Origin: Actinomycetota bacterium
GTDB lineage: Bacteria; Actinomycetota; Actinomycetes; S36-B12; CAIYMF01
NCBI GenBank assembly: GCA_026393115.1
Contig: JAPLAU010000022.1
Coordinates: forward strand, 112,352 to 176,351
Direction of reading: 5' to 3'
DNA: 64,000 bases
The translations under genes and the position numbers were made by a program. Below are positions 19,242 to 28,992 of the stretch, piece by piece. Positions within the stretch are counted from its first letter, which is position 1, and every line of letters begins with the position of its first letter. The notes beneath the pieces were generated by a model. It saw only the letters and a program-made list of their open reading frames with translations, did no database searches and was not told where the DNA came from.

Positions 19242-20168
19242 GTGTCAGACGCTGTAGATGACACCTCGGTGACTGTGGGTGTGCATCTCACGGTGGCCGC
19301 GGTGGCGCAACGACTCGGGGTTGCCCCGGCTACTCTGCGCACCTGGGATCGGCGCTACGGACTGGGCCCCTCGGAGCACTCAGCCGGCTCCCATCGGCGT
19401 TACTCGCCGACCGACGTTGTCCGATTGGAAACAATGCAGCGCCTCCTGCAGCGAGGTGCCGGCCCCGCCGAAGCTGCCCGACTCGCACTCGCGGGATTCG
19501 AAGACTCGAGCGATGTACTCGACGTTCCCCTGCGATCGACAGCTGCGACTGGAGTCGTCACAGCTAACAGTGTGCGCGGTCTTGCGAGGGCGGCCCAATC
19601 GCTGGATTCGGCCGATTGCGCGCGGATTATTCAGGAGTCGATCACCCGCTGCGGAACAATCAGTACGTGGAACAACCTCGTCGCTCCCGTACTGGTTGAA
19701 GTCGGGCGGATGTGGGATGCGAACGGCGGCGGCATTGACGTCGAGCACATTCTGAGTGAATCGGTGTTGTCTGTGCTGGTAGGTCGCATCGCCTCGCTTG
19801 AAAGGCCTGTCAATGATCGACCAGTGCTGATGGCGTGCGCTCCTGAAGAGCAGCACACATTGCCACTCTTCGCGTTGGCGGCTGCCCTTGCCGAGCGGCG
19901 AGTGGGTTGCCGCATGTTGGGCGCTCGAGTCCCGAGCGACTCATTGACGTCTGCCGTTCAGCGCACCGGCCCCGGCGCGGTGGTGCTGTGGTCACAGAGT
20001 GCCCACACGGCGGCGCAGGTTGAATTCGACGGTCTGACCGACGTGCGCAGGCCGGCGTTGGTCTTCCTCGGCGGACCAGGCTGGGAAGGCGATGCTCGCC
20101 CGGGGACTCGTGTGCTGGGTGGCCTGGACGAAGCGGTTGAGGCCATCAGCGTGTCTGTTGCCTGCTAG
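19242..20168 (+). CDS. MerR-type regulator with cobalamin-binding photoreceptor module (CarH/LitR-like)
   Basis: The start is GTG 19242, preceded by GAGGAGG at 5 nt. The 308-aa product has an N-terminal MerR helix-turn-helix (LTVAAVAQRLGVAPATLRTW, residues 17-36, then DRRYG and HRRYSPTDVVRLE). A helical bundle carries W158-x9-E168-H169, and a Rossmann-like domain carries EQHTLP with His205. In CarH the matching residues are W131-x9-E141-H142 and the cobalt ligand H177; the His-His spacing here (36) is nearly the same (35). The usual Gly after the ligand is Pro. This predicts AdoB12 binding and light-controlled DNA release. No carotenoid or photolyase genes are nearby, so the targets are unknown. 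Confidence 0.82.
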   Translation: MSDAVDDTSVTVGVHLTVAAVAQRLGVAPATLRTWDRRYGLGPSEHSAGSHRRYSPTDVVRLETMQRLLQRGAGPAEAARLALAGFEDSSDVLDVPLRSTAATGVVTANSVRGLARAAQSLDSADCARIIQESITRCGTISTWNNLVAPVLVEVGRMWDANGGGIDVEHILSESVLSVLVGRIASLERPVNDRPVLMACAPEEQHTLPLFALAAALAERRVGCRMLGARVPSDSLTSAVQRTGPGAVVLWSQSAHTAAQVEFDGLTDVRRPALVFLGGPGWEGDARPGTRVLGGLDEAVEAISVSVAC

Positions 20169-20172
20169 CGCC

Positions 20173-20988
20173 ATGGAGAACCAACTTGCGCAACTGCGTC
20201 GGGAGGTCTTTCACGGCTCCCCGCGAATTGCCGTGGCGATGTCCGAGGGCGTCGACTGGGGCGACGAGGGCTGGTGGTTGCGAGGCGTTGCGCTGGGTGC
20301 GCACGGTAGGTACGGCTGCGCCTTGACCGTACTGGCGCAGATTCACTCCGGCTCACCGTGGCTCTCGCAGTCGCTGTCGACGTCCGCGAGCCTGCATCGT
20401 CAGCTGTCACGGCACGCCCAGGCCCGGGTCCTCGACCTTGAGGCTCTTGATGCCGCCGTCGGTGTCGTCGATCAAGGAGACGCCGAGCTGGGGCTGGCGG
20501 CCGATGCTGTGGGGCTTGGTGATCAGGTCGAAGCCCGCAGTCGTTGGGCGAAGGCCGTCAGCAGTACCGAAGGTGACTGGCGGCGGTCGGTGCGATGTTC
20601 GTGGGTTGAAACCGAGATCGCCCTGATGAACTCGGACGGCTTGGTCGCACGGGCCGCAGCCTCGGCTGCGCTGACCCTCAGTGCCGATCGCCGGGCGCCT
20701 CGCCATGTGGCCAAGAGCATGCTATTCGCCGGTGTCGCGGCCCTTCAAGTGCAGGATGTGACCTCGGCAGCCCGACTCCTGCGGTCAGCGCTGGCGCAGG
20801 CGGCTGACAGCGGTGCGTGGCCGCTGGTGTGGCCGGCGGCGACCGTGTTGGCTCGAATCGCTCCCGATTCGGTGGTGCTGCGGGCGCGGGCCGCCAGTGT
20901 CGTCACCACGATCGCCTCCGGTTTGCCGTCAGAATGGCGAGCCGACTGGCTCGCCTCACTCGCCCCCGTCACCTCCGTCGCCTCCTGA
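20173..20988 (+). CDS. Alpha-helical protein of unknown function (whiB-bldM locus)
   Basis: From ATG 20173, 4 nt after the regulator's stop, the product is 271 aa, Ala/Leu/Ser-rich and apparently all-helical. Helix pairs repeat (for example GLVARAAASAALTLSADRR and SAARLLRSALAQAADSG), suggesting a TPR-like solenoid. No signal peptide, membrane segment or catalytic motif is seen. It occupies the position of the conserved hypothetical gene between whiB3 and sigD in Mycobacterium (as I recall, Rv3415c), but homology is not shown here. The short gap suggests co-translation with the B12 regulator. Confidence 0.65.
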   Translation: MENQLAQLRREVFHGSPRIAVAMSEGVDWGDEGWWLRGVALGAHGRYGCALTVLAQIHSGSPWLSQSLSTSASLHRQLSRHAQARVLDLEALDAAVGVVDQGDAELGLAADAVGLGDQVEARSRWAKAVSSTEGDWRRSVRCSWVETEIALMNSDGLVARAAASAALTLSADRRAPRHVAKSMLFAGVAALQVQDVTSAARLLRSALAQAADSGAWPLVWPAATVLARIAPDSVVLRARAASVVTTIASGLPSEWRADWLASLAPVTSVAS

Positions 20989-21129
20989 ACTGACACCGTA
21001 CGGCCGAGTGGGCAAAGTGGTCCCGTGGATATGGAACCGGCCAGCAATATTCCCCGTCTGAATCAAGAACACCCACTCGGGTGCCGATAGTGCAGACATG
21101 CAGATGTATGTCCGGCCGCAGGAGGCAGC

Positions 21130-21741
21130 ATGACGACGGTTCTGGTGTGCGATGACGCACCCCTGGCACGCGAGGCGGTTCGCCGCGCGGTGGCCGGGCT
21201 CCCCGGCGTTGAAAGGGTGACCGCTGCTGGCAGCGGTGAGGAGGTGCTCGCACGATTCCCGCTTGAGCGCCCCGATCTGGTACTGATGGACGTCCGAATG
21301 CCCGGAATCGGTGGAATCGAGGCCAGTCGTCGACTCATCGGCGCCCACCCCGAAGCTCACATCGTCATGCTCACCATGGGTGAAGATCCCGAAGGTGTGG
21401 CACGCGCTGTCTCCGCGGGGGCCCGTGGTTTCCTTTCGAAGGACGCCAGTCGCGAGGAAGTCGCTACCACGGTGGCTCTGGCTCTCGCCTCACGCTCGCA
21501 GTCGACCAATGGTTCGGCGACCCGTGCGCGCCCCGCAGGTGCACCTCCTAGCCTGACAGAGCGCGAACTGCAGGTCCTCGACGGCATGAGCCGCGGACGC
21601 AGCAACGGCGAGATTGGCCGTGAACTGTTCCTCTCCGAAGACACTGTCAAGACGCACGCTCGCCGCCTGTTCCGCAAATTGGGAGCCGCTGACCGCGCCC
21701 AAGCCGTGGCGATGGGCTTCCGCTGGGGAATGCTGCACTGA
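21130..21741 (+). CDS. LuxR-type response regulator, BldM-like
   Basis: The 203-aa product has a receiver domain (acidic Asp8/Asp9, phospho-acceptor Asp54 in LVLMDVRMPG, Thr82, Lys104) and a C-terminal LuxR helix-turn-helix (LTERELQVLDGMSRGRSNGE, then LFLSEDTVKTHARRLFRKLG). The C-terminal part closely resembles Streptomyces BldM, and the position next to guaB matches. BldM controls development in Streptomyces and there has no paired kinase; no histidine kinase is visible here either. All receiver residues are present, so phosphorylation cannot be excluded. ATG follows CAGGAGG. A dyad GACAT-8 nt-ATGTC lies at 21095-21112. Confidence 0.85.
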   Translation: MTTVLVCDDAPLAREAVRRAVAGLPGVERVTAAGSGEEVLARFPLERPDLVLMDVRMPGIGGIEASRRLIGAHPEAHIVMLTMGEDPEGVARAVSAGARGFLSKDASREEVATTVALALASRSQSTNGSATRARPAGAPPSLTERELQVLDGMSRGRSNGEIGRELFLSEDTVKTHARRLFRKLGAADRAQAVAMGFRWGMLH

Positions 21742-21780
21742 CTTGAACTGGCTTGAACTGGCTTGAACTGACTTGAACTG
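21741..21780. repeat. Four 10-bp tandem repeats before guaB
   Basis: Units ACTTGAACTG, GCTTGAACTG, GCTTGAACTG and ACTTGAACTG follow one another without gaps, beginning at the last base of the bldM-like stop codon. The 10-bp period places the same face of each unit on one side of the helix. The remaining gap has a possible -10 box TACGAT (21822-21827) for guaB. Confidence 0.8.
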
Positions 21781-21839
21781 GCCAGCCCAGACCGACGGTC
21801 GATCGAACTGCTGGCCGCCGCTACGATGGAGCCTTCTGA

Positions 21840-23381
<1,542 letters not shown>

Positions 23382-23391
23382 CAGGAGCATC

Positions 23392-24519
23392 GTGGCCGAC
23401 ATCGAGATCGGCGGCGCTAAGCGCGGCCGCCTGACCTACTCATTCGACGACATCGCACTCGTCCCGAGTCGACGCACGCGTGACGACGGCAGTGTGTCGT
23501 TGTCGTGGCGTGTTGATGCCTACTCATTCGATCACCCCGTGATTGCCGCGCCGATGGATTCGGTGGTGTCGCCGGCTTCGGCTGCCACCATCGGGGCGCT
23601 GGGCGGCCTTGCCGTTCTCAACCTGGAAGGTCTCTGGACCCGCTACGCCGATCCGACGTCGCTGATTGAGGAGATACGCACGCTTGATCCGCAGTCGGCG
23701 AATCGGCGACTGCAGCAGATGTACGCGGCTCCGATTGATGTCGACCTGATTGGCGAGCGCATCGCTCAAATGCGTGCCGCCGGAGTCACGACCGCCGGTG
23801 CGCTATCACCGCAGCGCACGCAGCAGTACTGGAAGGCGGTCGTCGACGCGGGCGTTGATATTTTCGTGATCCGCGGCACCACGGTTTCCGCAGAGCACGT
23901 GGGTGCCGACGAACATGAGCCGCTCGACCTCAAGCGATTCATCTACGAACTTGATGTGCCCGTGATTGTCGGCGGGTGTGCCACCTACCAAGGCGCGCTA
24001 CACCTCATGCGCACGGGTGCGGCTGGCGTTCTCGTCGGATTCGGTGGGGGAGCGTCACACACCACCCGCGCCGTACTTGGCTTGCAGGTTCCCATGGCCA
24101 GTGCAGTTGCCGATGTGGCCGCAGCTCGACGCGACTACCTCGACGAAAGTGGTGGCCGCTACGTGCAGGTCATTGCCGATGGGGCGATGGGTCGCAGCGG
24201 TGACCTCGCCAAGGCCATCGCCTGTGGTGCTGATGCGGTCATGGTCGGATCACCTCTGGCTCGTGCGACGGATGCTCCCGGCGCGGGTACCCACTGGGGA
24301 TTGGAAGCGACTCACCCGAGCCTGCCTCGCGGCGAGGTTGTGCGATTTGGCACGGTCGGCACGATCGCCGAAGTGATGCAAGGGCCCTCCGAACGCGCCG
24401 ACGGCACGATGAATCTGCTGGGTGCCCTGCGTCGGGCAATGTCAACCTGTGGCTACCGCGACCTCAAGGAATTCCAACGAGTCGAGGTCACTGTCGTCGG
24501 TACCTCCGCCCAGTCCTGA
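23392..24519 (+). CDS. guaB3: GuaB3 family IMP dehydrogenase-related protein
   Basis: This 375-aa IMPDH-related barrel lacks the CBS insertion. GTG follows AGGAGCATC. The loop equivalent to GSICTTR reads GFGGGASHTTRAVLG, so the catalytic cysteine of IMPDH is absent. GARs for nucleotide phosphate binding remain in VIADGAMGRSGDLAKAIACG. Actinobacteria usually carry this gene directly after guaB, and its enzymatic role has been debated; I do not assign a reaction. Confidence 0.9.
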   Translation: MADIEIGGAKRGRLTYSFDDIALVPSRRTRDDGSVSLSWRVDAYSFDHPVIAAPMDSVVSPASAATIGALGGLAVLNLEGLWTRYADPTSLIEEIRTLDPQSANRRLQQMYAAPIDVDLIGERIAQMRAAGVTTAGALSPQRTQQYWKAVVDAGVDIFVIRGTTVSAEHVGADEHEPLDLKRFIYELDVPVIVGGCATYQGALHLMRTGAAGVLVGFGGGASHTTRAVLGLQVPMASAVADVAAARRDYLDESGGRYVQVIADGAMGRSGDLAKAIACGADAVMVGSPLARATDAPGAGTHWGLEATHPSLPRGEVVRFGTVGTIAEVMQGPSERADGTMNLLGALRRAMSTCGYRDLKEFQRVEVTVVGTSAQS

Positions 24520-24538
24520 ACTGCTGACTTCACAGGGT

Positions 24539-24544
24539 TAGCGT
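24539..24544 (+). promoter_or_regulatory. Leaderless -10 box for glpD
   Basis: TAGCGT ends 6 nt before GTG 24551. The intervening GGAGGG also looks like a ribosome site but touches the start codon, too close to work as one. Confidence 0.5.
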
Positions 24545-24550
24545 GGAGGG

Positions 24551-26242
24551 GTGAGCGACCGACTCGATCCAGAGGCGCGCTCGCAGTCCGTTGCGGCGCT
24601 GCGAGCGACCACATCGGCCCGACCCCTCGATGTGTTGGTGGTTGGCGGTGGTGTTGTGGGATGTGGTGCGGCTCTCGATGCGGTGAGTCGAGGTCTTTCG
24701 GTCGGGCTGGTTGAGCGCCGCGACCTCGGAAGTGGAACATCAAGTCGGTCGTCGCGGCTTGCTCACGGAGGTCTGCGTTACCTCGAGCAGCGCGAATTCG
24801 GGCTCGTACATGAAGCGTTGACTGAGCGTGGCCTTCTCGTCGACCGCATCGCGCCGCACCTCGTACGACCTGTTCCGTTCCTGTTTCCTCTGTCGCGAAA
24901 AGGCTGGGAACGGCGCTACGTGGGTGCCGGCATCGCACTGTACGACTTGCTGTCGCGGGTCGGTGCCTACGGCGGCACCATGCCCCGGCCACGCACCCTC
25001 ACGGGAGAGGCTGCCGTGAAGATTGCGCCGGGGCTCAACCCCGACGTGGTGCAAGGTGCCGTGTCGTTCTACGACGCGCAAACCGATGATGTGAGGCACA
25101 CGATCGCCCTCGCGCGTTCGGCCGCTGTGCGCGGAGCGGTAGTCGCTTCGCGTTGCCAGGTCATTGGCTTGCACCGCAACGGGGAGGGTCGAATCGTCGG
25201 AGCGCGGGTGCGAGATCTTCTGGCCGGTGAAGAGTTCATCGTGCACGCCCGTGTCGTAGTCGGAGCCGCCGGAGTGTGGAGTGACCAACTTCGCGCCATG
25301 GCCGGAGGTGAATCACAGGGCGAAGTGCGGCAAAGCAAAGGAGTGCACCTCGTGGTGCCTCGCAGCGCCTTCGCGTCGAGCAGCGCGGTGATTGCTCGCA
25401 CCCCCGCATCGGTTCTGTTCCTGTTGCCCTGGGGAAACCACTGGCTCGTCGGAACCACCGATACTGACGACGACGGCTCACTCGACGAGCCGCAGGTCAC
25501 CTCTGCCGACGTGAACTATCTTCTCGAGCAGGCGAATCGCTGGCTTGCTCGTCCGCTCACCCGGACAGACGTCGTGGGCGTTTACGCCGGACTACGGCCG
25601 CTGCTGCAGGTAGGCGACGCCGACGGAGCCACGACGACCGTTTCACGTGAGCACGCGGTGCTGCGCCCCACCGATGGATTTGTGTGTGTGGTCGGCGGCA
25701 AGTGGACGACCTATCGAGTAATGGCCGCCGATGTGGTCGATGCGGCTGTGACCGAGCTCGTCGCGGCTGACCCTGAACGGATGGTGCCGCCGTCGATGAC
25801 CGCCGATATTCCGGTCGTCGGAGCTGCGGGCTTCCATGACGCATGGGATGCACGCGAGCAGATCGCGGCCGAATCTGATTTGTCGGTCGCGTCGGTCGAA
25901 CATCTGCTGCGCCGGCACGGCGACCGGATAGATCGAGTGCTCAGTTTGATCAGCCAAGACGCCACGCTCGGTCAGCTGTTGCACTCCGATGCCCCGTACT
26001 TGCGAGCGGAAGTGGTCATCGCGGTGGCCGATGAAGGGGCGATGTCGCTGGAGGACACCTTGGTGCGCCGCACCCGGCTTGCCCTTGAAGTTCGTGATGG
26101 CGGCGAAGCAGTGGCCGAGGCAACAGCGGGACTGATGGCCCCGTGGTTGGGGTGGTCAAATTCGGAAGTTGATGGAGCACTTCGTGACTTTAGGGTGTCG
26201 AACCGGGCTCGAGCGGCGATGCTGAGACCAGAGGAGGTCTGA
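24551..26242 (+). CDS. glpD: FAD-dependent glycerol-3-phosphate dehydrogenase
   Basis: GlpD oxidises glycerol-3-phosphate to dihydroxyacetone phosphate and passes electrons to the respiratory chain at the membrane. The 563-aa product has the FAD Rossmann motif VLVVGGGVVGCGAALDAVSR, LVERRDLGSGTSSRSSRLAHGG and GGLRYLEQREFGLVHEA. It also has the substrate-site HLVRPVPFLFP and the C-terminal domain after about residue 400. It is placed between guaB3 and the GMC oxidoreductase, and the next ATG follows after 1 nt. Confidence 0.94.
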   Translation: MSDRLDPEARSQSVAALRATTSARPLDVLVVGGGVVGCGAALDAVSRGLSVGLVERRDLGSGTSSRSSRLAHGGLRYLEQREFGLVHEALTERGLLVDRIAPHLVRPVPFLFPLSRKGWERRYVGAGIALYDLLSRVGAYGGTMPRPRTLTGEAAVKIAPGLNPDVVQGAVSFYDAQTDDVRHTIALARSAAVRGAVVASRCQVIGLHRNGEGRIVGARVRDLLAGEEFIVHARVVVGAAGVWSDQLRAMAGGESQGEVRQSKGVHLVVPRSAFASSSAVIARTPASVLFLLPWGNHWLVGTTDTDDDGSLDEPQVTSADVNYLLEQANRWLARPLTRTDVVGVYAGLRPLLQVGDADGATTTVSREHAVLRPTDGFVCVVGGKWTTYRVMAADVVDAAVTELVAADPERMVPPSMTADIPVVGAAGFHDAWDAREQIAAESDLSVASVEHLLRRHGDRIDRVLSLISQDATLGQLLHSDAPYLRAEVVIAVADEGAMSLEDTLVRRTRLALEVRDGGEAVAEATAGLMAPWLGWSNSEVDGALRDFRVSNRARAAMLRPEEV

Positions 26243-26243
26243 C

Positions 26244-27947
26244 ATGACAGTGTTTGATTACGACGTTCTCGTAGTGGGTTCAGGTTTTGGGGGTAGTGTC
26301 ACGGCGCTTCGCCTCACCGAAAAGGGCTACCGCGTCGGTGTGATTGAGGCCGGCCGACGTTTCGCCGACGAGGATTTTCCGGCTACGTCGTGGCGAATCA
26401 ATCGATTCCTGTGGGCTCCCAAGCTTGGTTTGCGCGGACTTCAGCGCATTCACGTGCTGCCGGACGTGATTGTGCTGGCCGGAGCGGGCGTGGGCGGCGG
26501 AAGCTTGGTGTACGCCAACACTCTTTACGTGCCACCGGAGAGTTTCTTCCGTGACCCGCAGTGGGCCGACATGACTGACTGGGCCGCCGAACTCGCGCCG
26601 TATTACGACCAAGCGGCGCGGATGCTCGGAGTGGTGGATACGCCGAAGATGACGCCTGCGGACGAGGCGTTCCTTTCGGTGGCGCAGGAGATGGGTGTTG
26701 CTGACACCTTCCGATTGACGCCGGTGGGTGTCTACTACGGAAGCGGCCCTGGGGTGACGACCCCCGACCCCTTCTTCGGCGGGGTGGGGCCTGAGCGCAC
26801 CGGATGCACCGACTGTGGCGAGTGCATGACCGGTTGTCGGCACAATGCAAAGAACACCTTGGTGAAGAACTACCTGGGTCTTGCCGAGCGCGCAGGAACC
26901 GTGGTGCATCCGCTGACAACGGTGACCGCCATCCGGCCGCTGACCTCGGGCGGGTACGAGGTTGACACTGTGACCTCCGGGTCATGGACTAACAAGAGTG
27001 CGCGCACGTTGAGTGCTGAGCAGGTTGTCGTCGCGGCCGGTACGTACAACACGCAGAAGTTGCTGCACCGCCAGCGCGATGAGGGTAATTTGCCCAATAT
27101 CTCGCCGATGCTCGGACGACTCTCTCGTTCCAATTCCGAGGCGCTTGTGGGGGCTGTCCGCAGCACGAGCGGCGCCGACTTCACGCGAGGTACTGCCATC
27201 ACGTCGAGTTTCCATGCTGATGAAAGCACCCATGTCGAGTCGGTGCGATACGGGCGCGGCAGTAATCTCATGGGCCTGCTCACGACCGTGATGACCGATG
27301 CGCAGCCTGATGTTCCGCGGTGGAAGGTCTGGGCGAAGAAAGTGGCTTCCGAGCCTGTCGAGAGCATCAAGATGCTCAACGTGCGTCGTTGGAGTGAGCG
27401 AGGCCTGATCGCTCTGGTGATGCAGAACGTCGACAACTCGCTCACCGTGTCGAGTGTGAAGTCACGGCTGCGTGGTTGGCACCTCACAACGGGGCCAGGT
27501 GATGGCGACCCCAACCCGCAGTGGATTCCTGCAGGCAATGTCACAGCGCGCAAACTGGCCGAAACCGTGGGTGGAGTGGCTGCCGGAAATTTCGGTGACC
27601 TGGTGTCGGCACCGATGACTGCGCACTTCATCGGCGGTGCGGTGATCGGGTCGTCGCCCGAACGCGGAGTCATTGATGGCTACCACCGCGTCTATGGGCA
27701 TCCGGGGCTGCACGTGGTTGACGGATCGAGTATCACCGCCAACTTGGGTGTGAACCCCTCGCTCACGATTACGGCGCAGGCGGAGCGTGCGATGGCGTTG
27801 TGGCCCAACCGGGGCGACGACGATGCCCGCCCGGTATTGGGGCAGGACTACCAGCGGGTTGCTCCCGTGCCCCCGCAGTCGCCGGTCGTTCCTGCCAGTG
27901 CCCCGGCGGCGCTGAGGCTACCCATTGAGCCGGTTGCGCGCAGTTAA
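26244..27947 (+). CDS. GMC-family oxidoreductase (ChoD-like)
   Basis: The 567-aa flavoprotein has an N-terminal FAD-binding VLVVGSGFGGSVTALRL, a cysteine-rich segment GCTDCGECMTGCRHNAKNTL, and the C-terminal VDGSSITANLGVNPSLTITA of the GMC family. The best positional match is choD, which I recall directly after guaB3 in M. tuberculosis and which is annotated as a putative cholesterol oxidase. The Cys-rich insert differs from secreted cholesterol oxidases, there is no signal peptide, and the substrate is uncertain. ATG is 1 nt after the glpD stop with GAGGAGG upstream, so the two are coupled. Confidence 0.85.
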   Translation: MTVFDYDVLVVGSGFGGSVTALRLTEKGYRVGVIEAGRRFADEDFPATSWRINRFLWAPKLGLRGLQRIHVLPDVIVLAGAGVGGGSLVYANTLYVPPESFFRDPQWADMTDWAAELAPYYDQAARMLGVVDTPKMTPADEAFLSVAQEMGVADTFRLTPVGVYYGSGPGVTTPDPFFGGVGPERTGCTDCGECMTGCRHNAKNTLVKNYLGLAERAGTVVHPLTTVTAIRPLTSGGYEVDTVTSGSWTNKSARTLSAEQVVVAAGTYNTQKLLHRQRDEGNLPNISPMLGRLSRSNSEALVGAVRSTSGADFTRGTAITSSFHADESTHVESVRYGRGSNLMGLLTTVMTDAQPDVPRWKVWAKKVASEPVESIKMLNVRRWSERGLIALVMQNVDNSLTVSSVKSRLRGWHLTTGPGDGDPNPQWIPAGNVTARKLAETVGGVAAGNFGDLVSAPMTAHFIGGAVIGSSPERGVIDGYHRVYGHPGLHVVDGSSITANLGVNPSLTITAQAERAMALWPNRGDDDARPVLGQDYQRVAPVPPQSPVVPASAPAALRLPIEPVARS

Positions 27948-28009
27948 AGGTGGCCACGAGCCTCGCTGCATGACACCCTGTGCATAGACCCACGACCACG
28001 GGAGAACTG

Positions 28010-28975
28010 ATGGCAATCAACGCGAATGACCTTGAACGGTTCCGCGCTAAGACTGGCGGCAAGTTCCGACTGGCCGACCATGAGTCTGACTGGCTTCCGG
28101 CGGGGGCGAAGGGGATGAAGAAGGCCGATATGAAGGCCTTCGCGACCGAACTGCTGTCAGAGAATCTTGCGGACTTGGCCGAGTTGCAAGACCGTCTCTA
28201 CGCATCCGACACCCACTCGTTGTTATTGATATTTCAGGCGATGGACGCCGCGGGGAAAGACGGCACCATCAAGCACGTGATGAGTGGCATCAATCCGCAA
28301 GGCTGCCAGGTCTTTTCGTTCAAGTCACCGAGTAAGGAAGAGCTTGACCATGACTTCCTGTGGCGCACGACGAAGTCGCTTCCCGAGCGCGGTCGCATCG
28401 GCATCTTCAATCGGTCGTACTACGAAGAGGTGCTCGTGGTGCGAGTGCATCCAGGATTCCTCGATGCACAGCACATTCCCGGGCTCAAGGTGGGTCCGGC
28501 GTTGTGGAAGCAGCGCTATGAGTCGATCAACGATTTTGAACAACACCTCACTCGTAACGGCACCGTAGTGCTGAAGTTCTTCCTCAACGTGTCGCACGAG
28601 GAGCAACGGGAGCGCTTCCTCGCACGCATTGACGACCCCACCAAGAACTGGAAGTTCTCATCGGCCGACCTGTCCGAGAGCATGAAGTGGGACGAGTACA
28701 TGAAGGCCTATCAAGAGTGCATTCGTGCTACGTCGACCGATGCTGCGCCATGGTGGGTGATTCCAGCTGACCGCAAGTTTGTTGCTCGATCGATTGTCTC
28801 GGGCATCGTGCGACAAACACTGGAGGATCTCAACCTCAAGTACCCCGTGATGCCACCGGAAGAAATGGCGCGGTTGGCCGACTCACGCGATCAGTTGGTG
28901 GCGGCGATGGAAGCCGAAGGTCAGACCATCCGGCCGACGAAGTCCGCCAAGGCCCATGCGAAAGGCGCCCACTAA
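28010..28975 (+). CDS. ppk2: Polyphosphate kinase 2 family protein
   Basis: PPK2 enzymes move phosphate between polyphosphate and nucleotides. The start is ATG 28010 (GGGAG upstream); GTG 27980 is in frame. The 321-aa product has Walker [20 protein letters not shown], the lid arginines around [20 protein letters not shown], and [20 protein letters not shown]. One-domain length places it among class I/III type PPK2; which nucleotide it uses cannot be told from sequence alone. Confidence 0.92.
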   Translation: MAINANDLERFRAKTGGKFRLADHESDWLPAGAKGMKKADMKAFATELLSENLADLAELQDRLYASDTHSLLLIFQAMDAAGKDGTIKHVMSGINPQGCQVFSFKSPSKEELDHDFLWRTTKSLPERGRIGIFNRSYYEEVLVVRVHPGFLDAQHIPGLKVGPALWKQRYESINDFEQHLTRNGTVVLKFFLNVSHEEQRERFLARIDDPTKNWKFSSADLSESMKWDEYMKAYQECIRATSTDAAPWWVIPADRKFVARSIVSGIVRQTLEDLNLKYPVMPPEEMARLADSRDQLVAAMEAEGQTIRPTKSAKAHAKGAH

Positions 28976-28992
28976 CTGGTGGTTCGGGCGGC

